64,000 nt of DNA from Marivita sp051251565 (GTDB lineage Bacteria > Pseudomonadota > Alphaproteobacteria > Rhodobacterales > Rhodobacteraceae). Below are positions 57,315-64,000 of this stretch, in pieces. The number at the start of each line of letters is the position of its first letter. Within the stretch, counting starts at the first letter, position 1. The stretch is taken from the NCBI RefSeq assembly GCF_051251565.1, contig NZ_JBPOFB010000005.1, forward strand, positions 124,001 to 188,000, read 5' to 3'. Below the pieces are notes generated by a model. It had not been told where the DNA came from. It ran no database searches and saw only the letters and a program-made list of their open reading frames with translations. The translations under genes and the position numbers were made by a program.

Positions 57315-59678
57315 TTAAAACGGCACATCATCCGCAGCCGAGATGAACCGGGCGACCACTTTTTTGGTGCCTGCCTTTTCAAATTCGATCTCGAGCTTGT
57401 CGCCCTCGATCCCCATCACCGCGCCGTAGCCGAATTTCTGGTGAAACACCCGTTCGCCCAGCGCATAGGAACTCACCGCCGTGGCGTCGATCACGGTTGT
57501 GCGCGCCTCGGTGGGCTGGCCAACCGGGCGTTGCGCTGATCGCGCCTGAAGCCGTCGCCAGCCGGGGGAATTGTAGACATTCGCCTCTGCCGCCTTTTGG
57601 TGCAGGTCGGACCCGGCCATCATCTGCGCCGCCGGTGATGCCATGGCAGCCGCACCATACCCGCCACCGTAAAGCCCCGGCGGGGTCAGCACATCCACAT
57701 GCTCTTCGGGCAGTTCGTCAATAAACCGCGACGGCATCGCCGATTGCCATTGGCCAAACACGCGGCGGTTGGCGGCAAAGGAAATCGTGCAAATTTCCTC
57801 GGCGCGGGTGATGCCGACATAGGCCAGACGGCGTTCCTCTTCCAACCCCTTGAGGCCGCTTTCGTCCATACTGCGCTGGGACGGGAACAGCCCGTCTTCC
57901 CAACCGGGCAGGAACACAGCCGGAAATTCGAGACCCTTGGCCGCGTGCAGCGTCATGATTGACACTTTCTCACCATCGCCGCCTTTGTCGTTGTCCATGA
58001 TCAGGCTGATATGCTCAAGAAACCCTTGAAAATTCTCGAATTCTTCCAGCGCCTTGACCAGTTCCTTGAGGTTTTCGAGCCGCCCCGGTGCCTCGGGTGT
58101 CTTGTCGTTTTGCCACATGCCGGTGTAGCCGGATTCGTCGAGCACGACGCCCGCCAATTCGGAATGCTCGGTCTCTTTGGCCATCCGGCCCCACCGGTCC
58201 AGATCAGTGACCAGACGGCCTAGTTCAGAGCCACCCTTGCCCTTGATCATGCCCTGCTCAACCGCCAGCCGCGCACCTTCGACCAGTGACACACCATTGG
58301 CGCGGGCAACCGTCTGGATCGTCTGCTGGGCCTTGTCGCCAAGGCCACGCTTGGGGGTATTGACCACGCGTTCAAAGGCCAGATCATCCTCGGGTGACAC
58401 GACCAGCCGGAAATAGGCCATGGCATCGCGGATTTCCATGCGTTCGTAAAACCGCGGACCACCGATCACCCGGTAGGGCAGACCGATGGTCAGGAAGCGG
58501 TCCTCGAACGCGCGCATCTGGTGGGAGGCGCGGACAAGGATTGCCATATCATCAAGCGAAACCGGGGTCATCCCGCGCGTGCCAGATTGCATCGCTTCGA
58601 CCTCTTCCCCGATCCAGCGCGCCTCTTCTTCGCCGTCCCAATGACCGATCAGGCGGACTTTTTCGCCTTCTTGTGCATCGGTCCAGAGTGTCTTGCCCAG
58701 ACGCCCCTGATTGCCCGCGATCACACCCGACGCGGCGGCAAGGATATGCGGCGTGGAGCGGTAATTTTGTTCCAGACGCACCACATGCGCACCTTCGAAA
58801 TCTTTCTCGAACCGCAGGATATTGCCCACTTCCGCGCCGCGCCAACCATAGATCGACTGGTCGTCGTCGCCGACGCAACAGATGTTCTTGTGCGCACTCG
58901 CCAACAGCCGCAGCCACAGATACTGCGCAACGTTGGTGTCCTGGTATTCGTCAACAAGGATGAATTTGAACCAGCGTTGATACTGATCAAGTACGTCCGG
59001 GTGCGCCTGAAAGATCGTGACGACATGCAACAGCAGGTCGCCGAAATCCGTCGCATTCAGTTCCTTCAGCCGCGCCTGATACAGCGCATAAAGCTTTGGC
59101 CCCTGATGGTTATACGCGCCGCCATCCGCCGCTGGCACCTTGTCCGGCGTGATCGCGCGGTTCTTCCAGCCGTCGATGATGCCCGCCAATTGCCGCGCTG
59201 GCCAGCGTTTGTCGTCAATGCCCGCCGCCGAAACAAGCTGTTTGAGAAGCCGCAATTGGTCGTCGGTGTCGAGAATGGTGAAGTTTGATTTCAGTCCCAC
59301 CAGTTCGGCATGGCGGCGCAGCAGTTTCACGCAGACCGAATGGAAGGTGCCCAGCCACGGCATGCCTTCGACCGTCTGGCCGAGCGTGCGTCCCACCCGT
59401 TCTTTCATCTCGCGCGCGGCCTTGTTGGTGAAGGTCACCGCCAGAATTTCGTTCGGGCGCGCACGGCCTGTGTTCAACAGGTGCACGATGCGGGTGGTCA
59501 ACGCCTTGGTCTTGCCCGTGCCAGCCCCGGCCAGCATCAGGACCGGGCCATCCAATGTCTCAACCGCCTGCCGTTGGGCCGGGTTGAGACCTTCAAGATA
59601 GGGCTGCGGGCGCGCGGCCATGGCGCGGGCGGACAGCGAGGCGTTTTCGAACGCCTCCATTTCATCAAAACTGCTCAT
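57315..59678 (-). CDS. uvrD: UvrD/PcrA-type 3'-5' DNA helicase
   Basis: Superfamily 1A helicase of excision and mismatch repair. 787 residues from ATG 59678. Motif Q LNPAQRQAVETLDGP, Walker A LAGAGTGKTKALTTRI, motif Ia VTFTNKAAREMKERVGRTLG, Walker B ILVDEYQDTNVAQY, motif III VGDDDQSIYGWRGA, motif IV LEQNYRS, motif V/VI MTLHAAKGLEFPAVF and YVGITRAEE. The C-terminal Tudor-like tail (VFHQKFGYGAVMGIEGDKLE) is typical of UvrD/PcrA. A LexA box 41 bases upstream indicates SOS control. Confidence 0.96.
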   Translation of the reverse strand: MSSFDEMEAFENASLSARAMAARPQPYLEGLNPAQRQAVETLDGPVLMLAGAGTGKTKALTTRIVHLLNTGRARPNEILAVTFTNKAAREMKERVGRTLGQTVEGMPWLGTFHSVCVKLLRRHAELVGLKSNFTILDTDDQLRLLKQLVSAAGIDDKRWPARQLAGIIDGWKNRAITPDKVPAADGGAYNHQGPKLYALYQARLKELNATDFGDLLLHVVTIFQAHPDVLDQYQRWFKFILVDEYQDTNVAQYLWLRLLASAHKNICCVGDDDQSIYGWRGAEVGNILRFEKDFEGAHVVRLEQNYRSTPHILAAASGVIAGNQGRLGKTLWTDAQEGEKVRLIGHWDGEEEARWIGEEVEAMQSGTRGMTPVSLDDMAILVRASHQMRAFEDRFLTIGLPYRVIGGPRFYERMEIRDAMAYFRLVVSPEDDLAFERVVNTPKRGLGDKAQQTIQTVARANGVSLVEGARLAVEQGMIKGKGGSELGRLVTDLDRWGRMAKETEHSELAGVVLDESGYTGMWQNDKTPEAPGRLENLKELVKALEEFENFQGFLEHISLIMDNDKGGDGEKVSIMTLHAAKGLEFPAVFLPGWEDGLFPSQRSMDESGLKGLEEERRLAYVGITRAEEICTISFAANRRVFGQWQSAMPSRFIDELPEEHVDVLTPPGLYGGGYGAAAMASPAAQMMAGSDLHQKAAEANVYNSPGWRRLQARSAQRPVGQPTEARTTVIDATAVSSYALGERVFHQKFGYGAVMGIEGDKLEIEFEKAGTKKVVARFISAADDVPF

Positions 59679-59718
59679 GCGGGCCAAGATAGCGCCAGAC
59701 ACAGCAGAGATAAAGATG

Positions 59719-59733
59719 TTCTGATAATGTTCA
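59719..59733. promoter_or_regulatory. LexA box of uvrD
   Basis: GTTC-TGATAAT-GTTC, an exact alphaproteobacterial LexA site, 41 bases before the uvrD start and 88 bases before the divergent dehydrogenase gene. Second such site in the window besides the one at mmcB. Confidence 0.85.
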
Positions 59734-59820
59734 CATGCCGACGAGCATGTTTCCTGCACACAAAAGTGCCGGATTTTTCGACAAATGCGCTGCTGGACAA
59801 TTCCAACATTCTGACCACAA

Positions 59821-60978
59821 ATGCAAATTATGGATCATCACGCACAATACCCCGCCCTTAGCGATCTGAAATCCCGCGCAAGACGGCGTATTCCTAAATT
59901 TGTCTGGGAATACCTCGATTCTGCGACCGGCAAAGAGGCAACCCTGCACCGCAACCGCGCGGCGTTGGATCGGGTGTTGTTCACCCCGTCGATCCTGCAT
60001 GGCGAACTGCCGGTGGACCTGACCACCGATCTGTGTGGTACGACCTATAAACTGCCCTTTGGCATCAGCCCTGTGGGCATGTCGGGCCTGATCTGGCCAG
60101 ATGCGGAACGCAAACTGGCACGGGCGGCGACCAAGGCAGGTATGCCCTACAGTATTTCCACCGTGGCGACGCGTACCCCCGAAGATGTCGCCCCGCGGCT
60201 GGATGGCAATGGCTGGTTCCAGATGTATCCGCCGCGCGACGAAGGCATCCGTACCGATATGCTCAAGCGCGCCAAGGATGCGGGGTTTTCGACCCTGATC
60301 CTGACGGTGGACGTGCCCGTGCCATCGCGCCGCGAACGGCAGGTGCGTTCTGGTCTCACCACGCCCCCAAAGCTCACTCCGCGCCTGCTGGCGCAGATCG
60401 CCACCTGCCCGACATGGGCGATGGGCACCGCCACGCTGGGCATGCCCCGGATGCGGTTGATCGACGATTACGCCGGCAAGGTGACGGGCCTCAGCTCGAC
60501 CCAACATGCGGGCTACCTGCTGCGCACATCGCCGGATTGGGATTATGTGGATTGGCTGCGCACTGCGTGGGACGGGGCGTTTTTCGTTAAAGGCGTGTTG
60601 AACCCCGACGATGCACCACGGCTGGAACAGGCAGGTGTCGATGCGATCTGGATGTCGAACCATGCAGGCCGTCAGTTTGATGCCTCTCCCGCCCCAATCG
60701 AAATGCTGCCCGCACTGCGCGAGGCTACGAGCCTGCCGCTGATCTTTGACAGCGGAATCGAAGGCGGACTTGATATCCTGCGCGCCATCGCCCTCGGGGC
60801 GGATTTCGTGATGCTGGGGCGCGCGTGGCATTATGCGCTGGGGGCGTTGGACACGGACGGCCCCGCCCATCTGGTCGATATCCTGCAAAAGGACATGGCC
60901 GCCAATATGGGTCAGTTGGGTGTGACAAGACCCACCGAATTGCGCGGCAAAGCGTGGTTTGACAGACCCGCTGTGTGA
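59821..60978 (+). CDS. lldD: FMN-dependent alpha-hydroxy-acid dehydrogenase, L-lactate dehydrogenase-like
   Basis: 385 residues of the (S)-2-hydroxy-acid oxidase TIM barrel. FVWEYLDSATGKEATLHRNR, PFGISPVGMSGLIWPDAE, the substrate/FMN strand LILTVDVPVPSRRERQVRSG, catalytic His in WMSNHAGRQFDASPAPIEML, and FMN-phosphate loop DSGIEGGLDILRAIALGADF. The usual SNHGGRQ has Ala for the second residue after His. No Shine-Dalgarno is seen before ATG 59821 or the in-frame ATG 59830, so the start is uncertain. The substrate (lactate, glycolate or other) is not fixed. Confidence 0.88.
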   Translation: MQIMDHHAQYPALSDLKSRARRRIPKFVWEYLDSATGKEATLHRNRAALDRVLFTPSILHGELPVDLTTDLCGTTYKLPFGISPVGMSGLIWPDAERKLARAATKAGMPYSISTVATRTPEDVAPRLDGNGWFQMYPPRDEGIRTDMLKRAKDAGFSTLILTVDVPVPSRRERQVRSGLTTPPKLTPRLLAQIATCPTWAMGTATLGMPRMRLIDDYAGKVTGLSSTQHAGYLLRTSPDWDYVDWLRTAWDGAFFVKGVLNPDDAPRLEQAGVDAIWMSNHAGRQFDASPAPIEMLPALREATSLPLIFDSGIEGGLDILRAIALGADFVMLGRAWHYALGALDTDGPAHLVDILQKDMAANMGQLGVTRPTELRGKAWFDRPAV

Positions 60979-60998
60979 CGTTGCGCCATTTCTTCCTG

Positions 60999-61027
60999 TT
61001 GAGAATGTAACGAATCCTTACTAAGCA
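60999..61027 (+). promoter_or_regulatory. Candidate promoter of pyc
   Basis: TTGAGA (60999-61004) and TAAGCA (61022-61027) with a 17-base spacer, 33 bases before the pyc ATG. The -35 fits well, the -10 only moderately. Confidence 0.35.
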
Positions 61028-61059
61028 TGGCGGAACGTAAATAGGTCAGGACCGTTGAC

Positions 61060-64000
61060 ATGTCAGACTTCCGGAAAATCCTCATTGCCAACCGTGGCGA
61101 AATCGCGATCCGTATCATGCGCGCTGCCAACGAAATGGGCAAGGCCACGGTCGCGGTCTATGCCGAGGAGGACAAGCTGGGCCTGCACCGGTTCAAGGCT
61201 GACGAGGCCTATCGGATCGGCGAAGGATTGGGCCCGGTCGCGGCCTATCTGAGCATTGACGAGATCATCCGCGTGGCCAAGCTTTCGGGCGCGGATGCGA
61301 TCCATCCCGGCTACGGCCTGCTGTCGGAAAACCCTGATCTGGTGGACGCCTGCGTTGCCAATGGCATCACCTTTATCGGGCCGCGTGCCGAAACAATGCG
61401 CGCCTTGGGGGACAAGGCCAGCGCGCGGCGTGTGGCCGTCGAAGCAGGGGTTCCCGTCATCCCCGCCACAGAAGTGCTGGGCGACAATTTCGACGCCATT
61501 GCCAAAGAGGCCGAAAGCGTCGGATACCCGTTGATGCTCAAGGCAAGCTGGGGCGGTGGCGGGCGCGGGATGCGCCCGATCAACAGCCCGGCAGAGCTTA
61601 AGGAAAAGGTGCTTGAAGGGCGCCGCGAGGCAGAAGCCGCGTTTGGCAATGGTGAAGGTTATCTGGAAAAGATGATCCTGCGCGCCCGCCATGTCGAGGT
61701 GCAAATCCTTGGCGACAAGCAGGGCCATATCTACCATCTGTACGAACGCGATTGCTCCGTTCAACGTCGCAACCAAAAGGTCGTGGAACGCGCCCCGGCC
61801 CCCTATTTGTCCGAAGCGCAGCGCGAAGAGCTGTGCGAGCTTGGCCGCAAGATCTGTGCGCATGTGAATTACGAATGCGCTGGCACCGTCGAATTCCTGA
61901 TGGATATGGATGACGGCAAATTCTACTTTATCGAAGTGAACCCGCGCGTTCAGGTCGAACACACCGTCACCGAAGAAGTGACCGGAATCGACATCGTGCA
62001 GGCCCAGATCATGATTGCGGAGGGCAAATCATTGGCCGAGGCCACGGGCAAAGCCAGCCAGTATGACATCCGCCTCAACGGTCACGCGCTCCAGACCCGC
62101 GTCACGACCGAAGACCCGCAGAACAACTTTATCCCCGATTATGGTCGCATCACCGCCTATCGGTCGGCCACCGGCATGGGCATCCGTCTGGATGGCGGTA
62201 CGGCCTATGCAGGCGGTGTGATCACCCGCTATTACGATTCGCTCCTCACCAAGGTCACGGCCTGGGCCCAGACGCCGGAAAAGGCGATTGCCCGGATGGA
62301 CCGTGCGCTGCGTGAATTCCGGGTGCGCGGGGTGTCGACCAACATCGCGTTTGTGGAAAACCTGCTCAAGCACCCGACCTTCCTGAACAACCAGTACCAC
62401 ACCAAGTTCATCGACGAGACGCCCGAGCTGTTCCAGTTCAAGAAACGCCGCGACCGGGCGACGAAGGTGCTGACCTATATCGCGGACATCACCGTGAACG
62501 GCCACCCCGAGGTCCAGGGCCGCGCGACGCCGCATCCCGACCTGAAACCGGCCAAAGCGCCCAAAACGCGGGCAGACACACCGCCCGCCGGCACAAAGAC
62601 CCTGCTGGACGAAAAAGGCCCGCAGGCGGTGGCCGATTGGATGGCGGCGCAAAAGCAGGTGCTGATCACCGACACCACCATGCGCGACGGGCACCAGTCG
62701 TTGCTGGCGACGCGGATGCGGTCCATCGACATGATCAAGGTCGCCCCCGCCTATGCCGCGAACCTGCCGCAGCTGTTCAGCATGGAATGCTGGGGCGGTG
62801 CGACGTTTGATGTGGCCTACCGGTTCTTGCAGGAATGTCCGTGGCAACGCCTGCGCGACCTGCGCAAAGCCATGCCGAACGTCATGACCCAGATGCTGTT
62901 GCGCGGAGCGAACGGCGTGGGTTACACCAACTATCCCGACAACGTGGTGCAGTTCTTTGTGCGCCAAGCTGCTGATACGGGTGTGGATGTCTTCCGCGTG
63001 TTCGACAGCCTCAACTGGGTTGAAAACATGCGCGTGGCGATGGATGCAGTGCTTGAGACGAACCGCGTTCTGGAAGGCACGATCTGCTATACCGGCGATC
63101 TGAACGACCCGGATCGGTCGAAATACGATCTGAAATACTATGTCGCCATGGGCCAAGAGCTCAAAGCCGCCGGATCGCATATCCTTGGCCTCAAGGACAT
63201 GGCCGGGCTGATGAAACCCGCCGCCGCAAAAGCCTTGGTCAAGACGCTCAAGCAAGAGGTCGGCCTACCTGTTCACTTCCACACGCATGACACCTCTGGC
63301 GCGGCGATTGCGTCGATCATGGCCGCCGCAGAGGCGGGTGTGGACGCTGTTGATGCGGCGATGGATGCGCTGTCGGGCAACACCTCGCAGCCGACGCTGG
63401 GATCGGTGGTCGAGGCACTGCGCCACACCGACCGCAACACCGGGCTGGACATCAGCGCGATCCGCGAAATTTCCAACTACTGGGAAGCGGTGCGCGGGCA
63501 ATATGCGGCCTTTGAAACCGGCCAGCAGGCCCCCGCCTCCGAGGTCTACCTGCACGAAATGCCCGGCGGGCAGTTCACCAACCTCAAGGCGCAGGCGCGC
63601 AGCCTGGGGCTTGAGGAACGCTGGCACGAGGTCGCGCAGACCTATGCGGATGTGAACCAGATGTTTGGCGATATCGTCAAGGTGACGCCGTCCTCCAAGG
63701 TGGTGGGCGACATGGCGCTGATGATGGTCAGCCAGAACCTCACCCGGGCGGATGTGGAAGACCCGGAAAAAGACGTGTCCTTCCCCGACTCGGTGGTGGA
63801 TATGATGCGCGGGTCGTTGGGCCAACCGCCGGGCGGATGGCCTGCGGCGATCCAGACGAAGATCCTCAAGGGCGAAACCCCGTTCACCGACCGCCCCGGC
63901 GCCCATGCCGCCCCGGTAAACATCGAAGACACCCGCGCGCAGGTGATCAAAGAGCTTGAGGGCAAGGCGATTGATGACGAGGATCTGGGCGGATACCTGA
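61060..64000 (+). CDS. pyc: Pyruvate carboxylase, N-terminal 980 residues (3' end beyond window)
   Basis: Carboxylates pyruvate to oxaloacetate for anaplerosis, using biotin and ATP. ATG 61060 (MSDFRKILIANRGEIAIRIM). The biotin carboxylase domain (about 1-460) shows HPGYGLLSENP, KASWGGGGRGMRPI, RHVEVQILGDKQG, RDCSVQRRNQKVVE, and EVNPRVQVEHTVTE. The carboxyltransferase domain (from about residue 530) shows DTTMRDGHQSLLATRMR, FSMECWGGATFDVAYRFL, the metal-site GLPVHFHTHDTSGAA and SGNTSQP. The allosteric linker and the start of the PYC-specific domain follow. The biotin-carrier domain is off the right edge. Confidence 0.96.
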   Translation, partial: MSDFRKILIANRGEIAIRIMRAANEMGKATVAVYAEEDKLGLHRFKADEAYRIGEGLGPVAAYLSIDEIIRVAKLSGADAIHPGYGLLSENPDLVDACVANGITFIGPRAETMRALGDKASARRVAVEAGVPVIPATEVLGDNFDAIAKEAESVGYPLMLKASWGGGGRGMRPINSPAELKEKVLEGRREAEAAFGNGEGYLEKMILRARHVEVQILGDKQGHIYHLYERDCSVQRRNQKVVERAPAPYLSEAQREELCELGRKICAHVNYECAGTVEFLMDMDDGKFYFIEVNPRVQVEHTVTEEVTGIDIVQAQIMIAEGKSLAEATGKASQYDIRLNGHALQTRVTTEDPQNNFIPDYGRITAYRSATGMGIRLDGGTAYAGGVITRYYDSLLTKVTAWAQTPEKAIARMDRALREFRVRGVSTNIAFVENLLKHPTFLNNQYHTKFIDETPELFQFKKRRDRATKVLTYIADITVNGHPEVQGRATPHPDLKPAKAPKTRADTPPAGTKTLLDEKGPQAVADWMAAQKQVLITDTTMRDGHQSLLATRMRSIDMIKVAPAYAANLPQLFSMECWGGATFDVAYRFLQECPWQRLRDLRKAMPNVMTQMLLRGANGVGYTNYPDNVVQFFVRQAADTGVDVFRVFDSLNWVENMRVAMDAVLETNRVLEGTICYTGDLNDPDRSKYDLKYYVAMGQELKAAGSHILGLKDMAGLMKPAAAKALVKTLKQEVGLPVHFHTHDTSGAAIASIMAAAEAGVDAVDAAMDALSGNTSQPTLGSVVEALRHTDRNTGLDISAIREISNYWEAVRGQYAAFETGQQAPASEVYLHEMPGGQFTNLKAQARSLGLEERWHEVAQTYADVNQMFGDIVKVTPSSKVVGDMALMMVSQNLTRADVEDPEKDVSFPDSVVDMMRGSLGQPPGGWPAAIQTKILKGETPFTDRPGAHAAPVNIEDTRAQVIKELEGKAIDDEDLGGYL

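Noticed and set aside
62029..63255. 400-codon minus-strand open frame opposite pyruvate carboxylase
   Set aside because: Antisense of the clear carboxyltransferase domain; composition is typical of a shadow frame.

Overview
The window comes from an alphaproteobacterium of the Rhodobacterales/Roseobacter group. The evidence is high-GC coding sequence, a tRNA-His with A73 and no G-1, a DUF1127 gene followed by CCUCCUCCC-loop small RNAs, an extended mraZ leader like the Rhodobacter UpsM locus, LexA boxes of the GTTC-N7-GTTC type, a SAM-II riboswitch and a type-II glycerate kinase. It reads as chromosomal core sequence. I saw no prophage, insertion sequence, CRISPR array or plasmid gene.

Layout. 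1-4.1 kb: the N-terminal part of rpoH with a heat-shock-type promoter, rluD, tRNA-His, small conserved genes and SOS-controlled mmcB. 4.2-9.2 kb: nusB-ribH-ribB, a zinc-ribbon protein, rlmB, tRNA-Tyr and glycerate 2-kinase. 9.1-16.6 kb: the 5-oxoprolinase genes pxpBCA, then yacG, RNase E/G, maf, infA and four small genes joined by 4-base overlaps. 16.7-26.2 kb: an FrhB-family iron-sulfur protein and the dcw cell-wall cluster (mraZ-rsmH-ftsL-ftsI-murE-murF-mraY) behind a long leader with a strong hairpin and MraZ-type boxes. 26.5-31.7 kb: a cobalamin riboswitch heading btuC-btuD-btuF-exbB-exbD-exbD-tonB. 31.7-36.8 kb: mrp, a ccaF1-like DUF1127 gene with three CcsR-like small RNAs, and valS. 37.2-44.6 kb: a ThDP decarboxylase, trkH, benE, folE2, and metZ under a SAM-II riboswitch with its own promoter and terminator. 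44.9-51.5 kb: a signalling block with a CheB-CheR-PAS-kinase fusion, a single-domain response regulator, a hybrid sensor protein and a degenerate receiver-like protein. 51.8-57.3 kb: a glycine betaine/proline-type ABC transporter, an alpha/beta hydrolase and a LysR regulator. 57.3-64 kb: uvrD with a LexA box, an FMN-dependent alpha-hydroxy-acid dehydrogenase, and most of pyruvate carboxylase, which runs off the window.

Regulation is the most notable theme. Six RNA or DNA control systems can be read directly: a sigma-32-type promoter at rpoH, LexA boxes at mmcB and uvrD, the UpsM-like leader with MraZ boxes, the B12 riboswitch, the CcsR array, and the SAM-II riboswitch. The most unusual protein-level observation is in the B12 operon. 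It carries its own TonB-ExbB-ExbD energiser but no outer-membrane receptor. One of its two ExbD proteins has Asn instead of the proton-carrying Asp, and its cobalamin-binding protein has no visible signal peptide.
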